Assembly (NCBI GenBank): GCA_905147135.1
Contig: LR990046.1
Coordinates: forward strand, 17,948,501 to 18,012,500
DNA: 64,000 nucleotides
Direction of reading: 5' to 3'
Source of the DNA: Blastobasis lacticolella
Lineage: Eukaryota; Arthropoda; Insecta; Lepidoptera; Blastobasidae
The notes below the pieces were generated by a model, which ran no database searches, had not been told where the DNA came from, and saw only the letters and a list, made by a program, of their open reading frames with translations. Positions 49,593 through 59,762 of this stretch are shown piece after piece; the stretch's first letter is position 1; each line of letters opens with the position of its first letter. The position numbers were made by a program, and so were the translations under genes.

Positions 49593-50056
49593 ACCCGTCC
49601 CGGGTACCCGGGACCGAAAATACTAGTACGTACTCTATGCTACAACGGTTCATGATCAAGGACAAGTTACTTATGTAGACAAGTTTATAGAATGACCTAA
49701 GATCAAAATGACCTTGTAGTAACTTAGGGAACAACTTATTTATTCTAGATTTAACGCCTATGATAAGAACAAAATGTCAAAACGCTATAGAAAATTGACA
49801 TTTTAATCTGAGAATAAGTGTTAACTCCAAAATAAACTATGATCGAATCCAGCCTTAATGAATGACTATGAATTGAATTTATTTAATATTTTCATTTGTA
49901 CTTATAATGTAAACATTATAATTCTACAATGTAAAATAACTTTAATATAATTCTTATTATTCATTAATCAAGATATATTGTAACTTGATTTATTACACTG
50001 TATGTAATTAATTCTACGGGTATGTGCGTGAAGTAAATGAATTTTATTTATTTATT
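49593..50056. other. Intergenic, nothing recognised
   Basis: AT-rich, no supported frame. Confidence 0.5.
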
Positions 50057-50290
50057 TATCATCATCACAACCCGTTAAAGTCACAGCAGAACTTAGGGCC
50101 TCTTCCACGAGAGGGGAGATTATTGCCCTAATCTCCACGCCTGGCAGGCGGGTTGTAAATCGCAGTGTTATAAAAATGTAACAAGGGAAATCGCTGCTGC
50201 CCATTTTCCAGCATTAGTCGCCTCGTACGACACCCACAAGTGTAAATAGTTTGTGCTAATCTACTCTGCCGGACACCACACGGCACTACT
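50057..50290 (-). repeat. Interspersed repeat A, minus orientation
   Basis: Reverse complement of the 38100-38390 copy (GGCAGGCGGGTTGTAAATCG, TTAGTCGCCTCGTACGACAC, CTGCCGGACACCACACGGC). Confidence 0.75.
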
Positions 50291-50680
50291 TTATATACCT
50301 GGATGCCTAAGACACAGGTAGCACACTTACTCAGTTTAGGCGTCCAAATAAACAATGACTAGACATAAGTACCTAATGTAATTTGCGCTGAAATTGTTAA
50401 TACTCGGAAGTAACGATTTTATTTGTACACATTTATCGTTAGTAGGCAATATAGTAGCTATGCTCATTTGTAATTTATGCTTAAGATTTTGTTCGAAAAA
50501 AATATTTTTATTTATTCGGATATTTAATCGGATATAAGTATCATCAAGTCTATCACTGGGCTTTCATGGGCTTTCGATAATTAGTAATGATTTTCCAAAT
50601 TCCACATATTAATCAAAATTAGTCTACTGTGATGATAATTCCTGTGTCCGTTATCTCCATAGATATCATGACTGTCGAGG

Positions 50681-50715
50681 TATAAAATGCAGATTGTGTT
50701 ATCACTGTTTCCTCT
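50681..50715 (+). promoter_or_regulatory. Possible TATA promoter
   Basis: TATAAA at 50681-50686 is followed about 20 bp later by ATCACTG, close to the arthropod initiator. It would precede the candidate first exon at 50993 by about 280 bp. Weak evidence. Confidence 0.3.
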
Positions 50716-50992
50716 TTATTTAGTCTTGCTGTTTACTCAATGATTGTCGCACGTTGATCATAATCGTTATTGTGGAATCGTCGTGTTTTCATAGACAATG
50801 TTAAATCCTTTATTGGACATTGTAAAAAACAACGTTTAAATAATCAAAGGGAGAGTAAATTAATGTAATTTGGTGTAAAGTGTTTTGTGGCTAGCTCTCT
50901 TTTAAATAGATAATTGTCTTTTATATTTTTGAACTATTGCACTCAAATAATAGTGTTTAAAATATAACTGATCAACAGAACTGTTAGGTGAA

Positions 50993-51037
50993 ATGGATCC
51001 CGAAGAAAATCAACAAAATCATCACCTAAATGCCAAG
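50993..51037 (+). CDS. Candidate first coding exon of an unidentified gene
   Basis: An ATG in good context (GTGAAATGG) opens 15 codons, M-D-P-E-E-N-Q-Q-N-H-H-L-N-A-K, ending exactly at a splice donor AAG|GTAAAT. An in-frame stop follows shortly in the intron. A TATA-like box lies about 310 bp upstream. I find no downstream exon I can join, so the next exon would be further along or beyond the window. Could be chance. Confidence 0.3.
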
Positions 51038-51225
51038 GTAAATAAATAAAAATAGTACCTATATTTTCTCTTAGATCAATTTGGATATAAACAAACGACT
51101 TTACTATTATACCAGTTACTAAATAATAAATATGCTTGGACAAATTTACACAACGCCATTTAGCCTCAAACTAAGCAAAGCTTGTGTTATGTTAGATAAC
51201 TGATAAACCGTTTACATACGTTTGA

Positions 51226-51420
51226 CGACCTGAGTGGTTCAGTGGTCAAAGTGGTCACACAAGAGGTCCCGGGTTCGATTGCCGGCCGGGCAGAAATTTA
51301 AATGATGAATTTTAATTTCTGTTAGGGGTCTGGGTGTTCTATGTATAGTTCTAGTGTTCTATGTTCTAGTGTTCTATGTATGTATAAGTATAATTTATAA
51401 TAAAAAGTATGTAAGTAGTA
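51226..51420 (+). mobile_element. tRNA-derived SINE, second family, copy 1
   Basis: The head carries GAGTGGTTCAGTGG (A-box-like) and GGGTTCGATTGCC (B box). The body has GATGAATTTTAATTTCTGTT and GGGGTCTGGGTGTTCTATGT, with the GTGTTCTATGT unit repeated. The same body occurs inverted at 53945-54085. Confidence 0.75.
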
Positions 51421-53940
51421 TATCAGTTAGTGTAACGATCCTTATGTTCCATAAGTACGTTCCAGTAGATTAGTTATTACCTACATCACTATAGGTATGT
51501 GATTTCGAAAAGTATCTGTATGTCTTATTTAAATGCGCAATGTTCGGGTGACTAAATAATAGCACACAACTTTAATGGCGGGTTTTGTATTGGGGTGCAT
51601 TGTGATCGCTTTAGCAATTTGGAAATACCAAAGAACAAATAAAACAAAGTATCGTTTTAGAAATGCCTTTTCGGGATTTTAACCGACGACGCTGCGCACA
51701 TGTGGGCTATTGTCAACAACGGAATTTATTAAGATGTTTTGGAAGCGGCAATTAACTAAGAAACGACGGTGACTTCGTTCATTCACAGCAAGCATATTGT
51801 TCCCTAGTCTCTATTGTAATATTTTTTTAGTAAAAATGGTACGCGCATTTGTCTTTAGGGCAGGCGAGACCGTTTCTTTATTATTTTACTGCAATTGCTA
51901 TTAGCGTTGCGTCGTTATATTTTTTGTTGCACAAGCGATAGGTAGTCCCGGAAAAAAAAACAAAGAGTGCCGACAGGCGGACCTTGTCATTCATGGAGAA
52001 ATTGTGTAACACGTGTTGGTCAAATGGCCAGTTTTCTCACGCTTTAGGATGCGGGGTTGAGGGGCGAAGGGAAGCAAGACGAGAACGACAGTTGGTCTAA
52101 GGTCCCGGGACTGGGTGGTTGTTCTTCGGCTAGGGGTCTTTCGTTGATACGAAGAGTGCGCGCGCGCAAGCACGAGAGTGTACTGTCGAGAGGTTTGTCG
52201 TGTGTTAGAGTCGGTGATCTACGTTTTGTACGAGCATTAGGTATCTCTTGTGTGTTGATTTCATAGTGTTGTCTATCGTATACTATTTTAGTTTATACTC
52301 GGGTATGTTGGTGACTTGCGTTGGTACGAGCATTTGCAGTAAGTCTGTTATTTAATTATGTATTTTGGTAGGGCCATCACGTAGTTATACTAAAGAGTGG
52401 AAGATGAACATAGGCTTAGTTTTGTGTTAGATACTGAAAGTTGTTTAATCAAATTAAACCGATCACTAGTTATTCTTTTAAAGACACTGCTTAGAATAAT
52501 TAAATCCGAAACATCCGTAAAATAAATTCTCAACTTCTAAATTTATAAAAACTAACTATCACCTAGAATACACATATGGATACAGTTCTGGTAACGTGCA
52601 GCGCACAAATTCCGAGACGAAGGTCACCTGTAGCCATAGCAAACATCACATACTCAGGGAACCAAGGCCGGATCGGACGTGGACCACACTCTGTTGAGTA
52701 ATGTCAGGAAACTGATTTGTGCTCCATGTACTTTTAGACGGTTTAACACCGTGGGTTTGCCACCGGATCTTGGAATGGCTTTGCCTCGTGTCCGCCTAAA
52801 AACTTTGTGATTTTTAATGCTTTAATGACATTTAATTCGCGGACATGGAAAATCGAGTTAGTTCGATAGGTGGGCTCAGCCATTAGCGTCCCGACACCAA
52901 TATCAAAACACACCGCGTGCGCGTAAATAAAATAAAAATAATAGTCTCTCGACCGCTTGCAAGCAAAAATAGGCTGGAACGGAAGTACGATGAGATGATC
53001 GGAATATGTGTGACGGTTTGAGCGAAGTAGACAATAGGTTACTGGTTCGTTTGATGTCAAGGTTTCGCTGGACGCATGAGCAGGACATGTGGTCCATATG
53101 CTCGTGTTTGGCCTGGGTGAAGGTTGGCAGGGAGCCCAGAGTTATCCTATCGATTAGGCTATTTCCGAGACCTAAAGTGTCCATATTTCATAACTCATTA
53201 GAGTCAGGTCTGTGTTAGGTGATTTTACAACCATAGGGATTAGGAGTGGCCACGAAGAAAGAAGATGTTAACGCTCGGATGCCGCGACGTGCGTCGATCG
53301 CCCGTCATTCGTCGCCCGACGACCAGATACGATGAAGATCAGTTCTAGAGCTAAGTTGCATGTTTTAAATTTATATCTGTTTGTTTTATCTACTCGTACA
53401 AATTTTAATTGTCGTTTACTTCATGTGCGGAATTGAAGTTTTATTTGACTCGCGATTTTACACGATGCATTCCTTTGACGAACCTAAGTATGTTTTCAAT
53501 TGTTTCACGGAAAATTAAGACTTCACTCGTGGTCGGCTTTTAATATGTTTATCTTGTTTGCGGATTTGTTCTCCCGCTAGTTGTACGGTTTACTTTACCA
53601 TTCGGCGATTCTATATAACGCATTTCCCTTAAATGAGTTTTCCATTAATTTAGCGATATTTTATCAACTTAGAGGTATTATTTAGACACACGATTTTTAT
53701 CAAACACACAACGTAGAGGGTCCTTGTAATGTATCTAAAGCTAGACGATCACGATGTACGGCCAATGTATTTTATGTGTAAGTTACACGTTGTATAGCTA
53801 GAGACGTCTGTGTCTTGTAAGTAAGTGGTTTAGTATTTAAGGTCAGGGGTAGGGGTGATACATTAGCTAGCACCCATAGCACAAGCCTTCCTTAGTTTGG
53901 GGCTAGATGGCGCAGTGTGAATTTGTCCACGATTATTTAT
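51421..53940. other. 2.5 kb without a recognised gene
   Basis: Several frames of 60-105 codons exist on both strands (for example 52743-53060 minus) but none shows a known domain, splice context or repeat support. A GC-rich block at 52050-52200 contains GTGCGCGCGCGCAAGCAC. It could hold untranslated exons or a decayed LTR element; I could not find paired LTRs by eye. Confidence 0.4.
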
Positions 53941-53944
53941 TTAT

Positions 53945-54085
53945 TTATACTTTTTTTTAAATACATACTTATTAACAGACCCGTAACAGAAAATAAAATT
54001 CATCATTTCAATTCCTGCTCGGCCGGGATCCGTACCCGTCCGAACTGAACCACTATCGTCTAAACATATTTCCACATTCGGCCCT
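53945..54085 (-). mobile_element. tRNA-derived SINE, second family, copy 2
   Basis: Reverse complement contains GTGGTTCAGTTCGGAC, CGGCCGAGCAGGAATTGAAA and GATGAATTTTATTTTCTGTT followed by GGGTCTG, matching 51226-51420. Head partly degenerate. Confidence 0.7.
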
Positions 54086-54199
54086 GCTGAGATTGCGAAG
54101 CTGGCACACGTAAGGAACCATATCACGAAACGCTACGTGATCAACGCGATAACGTGATTTAGCATCGAAATCAAGTACTTGGGACACTTGGGACATAGA

Positions 54200-54345
54200 C
54201 ATACATAGATAGATACACTCTTTATTGCGCACAAAATTACAATTTAACAGGTCTCCTCAAACATTGTGGGCAAAGGCGGCCTTACCGCTACATCGATCTC
54301 TTCCAGCCAACTTTTGCCAAGAAAGCCGACAAGCAACAAAATAGC
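54200..54345 (-). mobile_element. LINE 3' tail remnant
   Basis: CTCTTTATTGCGCACAAAA and GGCGGCCTTACCGCTACATCG, related to 22915-23020. No coding part. Confidence 0.45.
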
Positions 54346-55441
54346 ATTAATCATCTAGGTAATAAAAAGTATAAGCTAAAAATTATACACCTACCTAGAT
54401 ATAGCTATAAATATTGTTGTTTATTTTAACATCACAATACTCGTAAATACTTACATTGAATAAGTTACAATTCTAAATCTAAATTCTACCTTAATAAAGG
54501 GATTCGAATATGGAGTAATGCGATGTCAAAAAGAGCCTCGATTGAGCATTAGCTGCAGCAGAACGATGCAGAACGGTTTTCAGCGGGACCTAACGCTTAT
54601 TTATTTATTTCACAGTTTTACAGCATTCTTTTTTAAAAAGGTTACATTATTAAGTAATGCCAAAACGTTCATTCTCATTCATTAGGGCAGTCTATAGTCA
54701 AGCATCTACAATGACGTACCTCGGTTGGTAAGGCTAGTTGTAGCTTAGAAGTAATTATTATGTAATTAATTAATTACTGGAACTAAATTTAAAAAACAAA
54801 GACATTATTATACATACCACACCACGACACGATAATAGTTACACTTATCAGTTTGTAAAACTCCATTCCTGGTTTCTCTAGATCCCCCGGTTGAAGCCAT
54901 CGTAACTTACTTCGTGCATCCGCCGAAACAAAGAACTGAGAGCTGAGTATAAGTTTTACTTCGATTTTACTTTACTACCGCGTTTGCGTTTACTTGGAAA
55001 TTAGAATGAAGAACTCTTCATTTACGTAGGTACCACTAGACGCCGCTATAAATTTTTTCATACACATTTTCACGTAAAACTTCAATGTAAAATCGAAGCA
55101 AAACTTATACTCGACCCTCAGATGTGAAGGGTTGGTTTGTAAGCAAATAACCACACACAAATTAGTATGTACTGAATTAAAAAGCAGTGTTTGTTTACAT
55201 CCATGGAAAATTGATCTGAGATAAAGTATTACCTACACTACGATACCAAGGGCCACTGTAGGTCAAGGTTGACTAGTACCATGCGATGTTTTCATCATAC
55301 ATATTATGAGGAAAATAATAAAATAATCACAAAACACGCGGTACCACAAGGTACGCGGTAACTGTCACCCATAACATCTACAATTCATGCATTTAGGTTG
55401 CACAAAAACACAGAACCGCATGTGCGTTATCACTGAGAGGA
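54346..55441. other. Intergenic, nothing recognised
   Basis: AT-rich, no supported frame. Confidence 0.45.
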
Positions 55442-55460
55442 TTAAAATGAAAAACCTACC

Positions 55461-55590
55461 TCATGTAAGTAGGGTAAAATTGGGGCATCTGGATCAAGAG
55501 TTTTCATTTGTTGAAAACTCTCGCTCCAAATGCCCACAATTTCACCCTGTGTGTCATAAATCAGTTTATGACACTGATGTGAATGAATGT
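55461..55590. repeat. Two adjacent fold-back sequences
   Basis: A long hairpin has arms of about 36 bp (GGGTAAAATTG-GGGCAT..GAGTTTTCA against its complement, about 85% paired) and a short TTTGT loop near 55511. It is followed by TGTCATAAA-TCAG-TTTATGACA, a perfect 9 bp stem. The minus-strand frame over it (55442-55693) is a by-product. Confidence 0.7.
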
Positions 55591-55699
55591 GTGTGAATAG
55601 TGCAGTCGTATTAAATTCATTCTTTTTTTGCAAAAAATAATCTGAAGTCATTATTCTAAAAGATTCTGAATTGACGACACAAAGTGCATGCAAAATGTA

Positions 55700-56150
55700 A
55701 ACAAACCGACTACTCGTAAAGACATTAGCGCATCTTATTTATTAGGTACCTGCGCTGCGTGTGGTCGCGCACTCAATGCATTACTTGCATTGGATTCCTG
55801 GAACAACAGCAAGGCCAAGAGCAGTTGTGCTGTTGTTTAGACTATACTTCATACCTACTTCTATCATTTCGCATAAGTGATATAATTGGAATACTTAAAT
55901 GTTTTATCTATCTATACACATAGCAATATGGTAAGAATTAACATTTGTAAGTTTAATTGTAAGGTGGAACTCTGAAACGATTTTAAAAAAATATTTCGTT
56001 AAAAGGAATCTATACTATTCCCGAGCAACATGGGGTAGCTACCTTGATCGCCACCTTTACCACGAGAAGATAGGTTGCGAATCGAATATAAGGAAAATGA
56101 CACAAGTGGAAAGTTAGAATAAAGAAAACCATGTGTAGTGACTGTTCAAT
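55700..56150. other. Left flank of the virus-like block
   Basis: No gene. If the block is a Polinton-like element, a terminal inverted repeat would be expected somewhere here; I could not identify one because the right end is outside the window. Confidence 0.4.
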
Positions 56151-56265
56151 ACATTTATTTCATGTAATACTTTTACGGATAACGTAACATTGATTATTTC
56201 AGTAGAGATACAATTATCGATGTAGGTAGCTCTTTCATTTAGCAGGCTCCATTTTTTTTATGTTA

Positions 56266-56731
56266 TTACTTTGTTTCCAAATTGGATTGGATTTTATGTA
56301 GGATTTCTTTTACAGCATTATATATGTCATCACATAAAATACTTTCACAGACATGCTGTACACAAATATCCGCTTCACAGTTACATATTGAGCTTTCATG
56401 TACTTTCTTAAAAACTTCAGCATCATAAATTTCAATACGTATTACTTTAAATGCCGAACTTCTAGGTTTCTTAATATATGAATATAATGCTTGTTCATCT
56501 CTTGGTCTTTTCCGCAAAGACAAACCGATAGTCCTTCGACCATCGCTCAGCTTAGAGTTAGCGTTCGCGTTTGGGCGCACGAAATTGAACATATCTTCAG
56601 TATCCTGCAAACAAAATGAAACATATTAGTAAAATATAATCTTTTCGAGTCTATTCGAATAATGGCGAAAGCAAAAAAAAAAAAAATACATTCAATTAAA
56701 ATGTAATTAAAAGTAATGTACTTACCGACAT
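56266..56731 (-). CDS. Small basic protein of the polymerase block, spliced after codon 2
   Basis: Minus strand. Exon 1 carries only ATG-TCG (56731-56726) followed by the donor GTAAGT. A 121 bp intron ends in TTTGCAG at 56605. Exon 2 (56604-56266) continues in frame for 112 codons; total 114 residues. A contiguous-frame reading would start at a TTG inside the intron and is wrong. Visible parts: a disordered start, a basic patch (L-R-K-R-P-R-D, likely nuclear signal), A-L-Y-S-Y-I-K-K, a beta-like V-I-R-I-E-I-Y, a Cys-rich turn (C-N-C..C..C) and a C-terminal helix. AATAAA at 56158-56153. TATATAAG lies upstream at 56802-56795. No family recognised; it shares a short pattern with the other two small genes here. 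Confidence 0.7.
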
Positions 56732-57560
56732 TGTAGAGACCCAACTATCACTACTGAACAAAATATTCTGTTAGTTTCACAAAATTATGACTTCCTTATA
56801 TACGATTAAAACCTTCCACGTTAAAAATAATTTAGTATAGCCGATTTGGTACTCGGTATATAGTAAAAGGAAAACGCACATGAAGCATTATTATCACTAT
56901 ATACATAGTATAAAATAAAGTTTGTCTGTCTCAATGTCAATACACGTAAACGTTAGTTTGCATGTCTGGAAGCGTGCAAAGTCGGGGCACCAGTACATAG
57001 TATAAAACAAAGGCAGGTGAGGATTGAACGGACCCGATATTTTGTTTATACCTCCATAGGTATATAAACCCATGTTTATGGTAAGTGTATTTTACGGAAT
57101 CGCTTATATAATATTAATTTATTGTATGTCTATACCAGCGCAAAGCCGGGGCATATCACAACATAGTATGAAATAAAATCAGTTGTCCGACTGTCTGAAC
57201 GCAATTATCCTAAAACTACTAAACGGATTGTGCAGTTTGGTATGTGTTTAAGTATACTTTACAGGTGGCGCCGGGGAGGAGTCAATAGTATAGGTAAACG
57301 TTTTACATTATTTTTCTAACTAACGAAATATGTAATGCATATTTCACGTGGGTGGCATTCTGCCCCTACCATAAGTTCACGATATTCATATTTACACTCA
57401 CTCAGTTCTATTCCATACTATATATTGAAAACCTTACTAACAAGTATCAATCGACTTCGTATACACATGGTAGGGTCATGCATGTGCAAAGATCTAATTT
57501 GCTAAATTGCAATTTCGATTATAAACATTTGTCAGCAAATTCAGGCGCATTCCCATTCCT
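56732..57560. repeat. Divergent intergenic region with host repeat units
   Basis: Between the two divergent small genes. Three copies of an ACATAGTATAAAATAAAG-type unit (about 56925, 56996, 57163), the start of a repeat I know to be common in lepidopteran genomes. The 101-codon plus frame at 57352-57657 overlaps the leader and is not supported. Confidence 0.6.
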
Positions 57561-57577
57561 TATATGGGTGCATTTGC

Positions 57578-57723
57578 GGTATTTAAGCGCGGTAGTGCAG
57601 TATCCTGTCATCATTCTCCACCTCCGGCAATCACAAGTGACAAGCAGCTTCCAGTAAAAGCAAAGTGATTTAGTGAATAGTGAAATAGTGAATAGTGACA
57701 TAAGCGGCGAACGTGGTAATCAT
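57578..57723 (+). promoter_or_regulatory. Probable promoter and leader exon of the plus-strand small gene
   Basis: TATTTAAG at 57580-57587, then CCTGTCATCATT about 25 bp later as a plausible start site. A leader of about 110 nt follows, ending in AT at the GTAAGT donor (57724). Confidence 0.45.
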
Positions 57724-59528
57724 GTAAGTAACAAATTTTATTAATTTATTTCTGAATATTTAAAGCGTTTCTATGCTTCACCTATGTGAATAGAGATATT
57801 GAATAGATGAACTATTTGTCTATTCAAATATATCTATCTATTCGCACCCAAAGCCCCTAAAAGTTCACTGCGAGACTTAAACCTCCTACACGTTAGTGGA
57901 GAAGCGGCACCATAGAATCGTCGCTAGACAAGCGGGTGTCATTGCAGTGTTTAAATACTCAACAGAACATAGCGCTGCCCATTTTCTGGTTTTACTGAAT
58001 TAATTGGTGTCCTGCAAAGATCAAAAGTGTTGTCACTATATAAAACATTAACCCAAACAGTGGATTATTTCAAAATCATTTATACTGTGTGTTTGTGTGT
58101 GTGTGTAATCCGGGTGTGTGTAAATATTACAAAACGAAGGTTCTATAGGTCACCAGTAATTAAATCATCATGGTCCCAAATTATTTAAAATTAAAACTTA
58201 ACTTTTTGTTTTTCTAACAAATTTAAATTCAATGTAATGACAAAGCAATAGTTCCGCTCAACTCGGAACATCTCGTTGACATTTTATGGGTTGTGTCAGC
58301 TGATATTATCTTATGCCCTGTATCACGACATTGACAATGTTAGCGATAATGTCGTTTTACAATATTCACTGATTATGAATCGTAACTTTAAATTCTTATT
58401 GTGTGTAATGCATGGGTTTTGGTTAACTTGAAAATGAAATAAAGCCATATGAATACTTAAAAATATTTTGACTGAATTAAATAGGGAACAATGTTTTTTA
58501 TATAACGTATTTGTGCTGTTTCAATTAAATATGAGTACTTTTTATTTATGCCACTGGTAATGATAGGAAATTCTAAACATTGGTTCGTTATATAGTACAT
58601 TACGAAAAAGCTCGGAAAGTAAGAACTTGACCTTCACCGAGGCAGATATACTTACTGTTTTTCTTATATATTGCATGGAAAAAAATACTAGATTTTATAA
58701 CTACAATTTTACGTAGACTAAAAGCTTAGCGCTATTATATTCAACCGGTCACCACACAGTCACTATCCATTCATTGAATATTATTTATATTCAGTAGTAA
58801 GCTTATATTCAGACCACGTGTGGCTGAAGTGGTGTTGATGATAATGGTTATTGAATAAATAAAATTATTCTAGCTGTAGTTAGTGTACTGCGTTCTTTTA
58901 CTTCTTTCTTTTTTTGTTATTTAATTTATAATATCTATATTACAGGAGCAGCAAACAAGTCACGGCTGACGAGTTATTCCCGTCCGATGGCGAGCACGCC
59001 GAGCAATCCGAGTGTCATGAGCGACAGGACCAACAAGAGGCAAGACCTAAAAAACGTGTTAAGTCATCTAAACTTGATTCTCAGCAGCTCGCTTCAACCA
59101 GGAAGATAAAGCAGGGACGCTGCATGCCTAGGATCTCTCCGATTCCTTTGCTGCCCAAGACGACGGCTCGAGACCTCTTTGGGACGGACAGTGAGGACAA
59201 CGATGATGGTGCAGATCACACAGCCTCGACATCGGGTAAACAAAAAATTCAGCCCCTCTATTCGTATTTTACACGAAAAATTGCTCGGGGTTATTCCCGG
59301 CAAAGTGACGAGAATAAGCTTGGCTCGCATTATATCGAGCTTAAGATATACAAATGTAATGAAATAGAGAAAATATTGCCTCTAAATAGATGGCGCCATA
59401 CAATTGTGACCATTAAGAGCAGGACAAATGATAATACAGAGGCATGGCGCCGACTTTCGGAATTTGTCGCTGCCACACGAAAAGAATTTCGTGACCAACC
59501 TCCTACATTTATTAATTCATATTTATAA
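57722..59528 (+). CDS. Small acidic/basic protein of the polymerase block; start codon split by an intron
   Basis: Exon 1 supplies only AT (57722-57723) before a consensus donor GTAAGT. The 1,222 bp intron ends in TATTACAG (58945), and exon 2 begins with the G of the ATG (58946). The frame then runs 193 codons to 59528, so the protein has 194 residues; the first contiguous ATG (59124) would remove the first 60. The N-terminal part is acidic and disordered with a basic P-K-K-R-V-K-S-S-K nuclear-signal-like patch. A D-S-E-D-N-D-D-G acidic stretch follows, then P-L-Y-S-Y-F-T-R-K, H-Y-I-E-L-K-I-Y and a C-terminal helix. The intron contains a repeat A fragment (57853-57990) and a (TG)n run. No family recognised. 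Confidence 0.7.
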
Positions 59529-59762
59529 GTTGTGTTTTTTTAATATATTCTTGTTATATGGCTATTTCCTTATGATGATTATTCAATAATATAATCTGAG
59601 CTGATAATTTCAACGTTTCTCGACTATTTAATCATTATTTTTAAACACTTGTTATCATGTCTATGTAAAACAATTAATCAAATGATCAATTAACATATTG
59701 TTAATTTTTTTACAGTCCCACAAAAGCTTCATAAACATCGGCGCTCACATATTAATGATTCA
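59529..59762 (+). promoter_or_regulatory. Gap with a strong splice acceptor ahead of the polymerase
   Basis: TTAATTTTTTTACAG ends at 59715. From 59718 the frame is open into the polymerase ATG at 59763, and the codons read Q-K-L-H-K-H-R-R-S-H, which looks like the His end of a C2H2 finger. The polymerase may therefore have an upstream exon. I could not find its donor. Confidence 0.5.

Noticed and set aside
52000..53900. A possible LTR retrotransposon
   Set aside because: GC-rich blocks suggested it, but I found neither paired LTRs nor any gag or pol motif.
57723..59716. A shared leader exon joining the split ATG exon to the polymerase
   Set aside because: Joining AT at 57723 to the acceptor at 59715 puts the polymerase out of frame and reaches a stop within nine codons.
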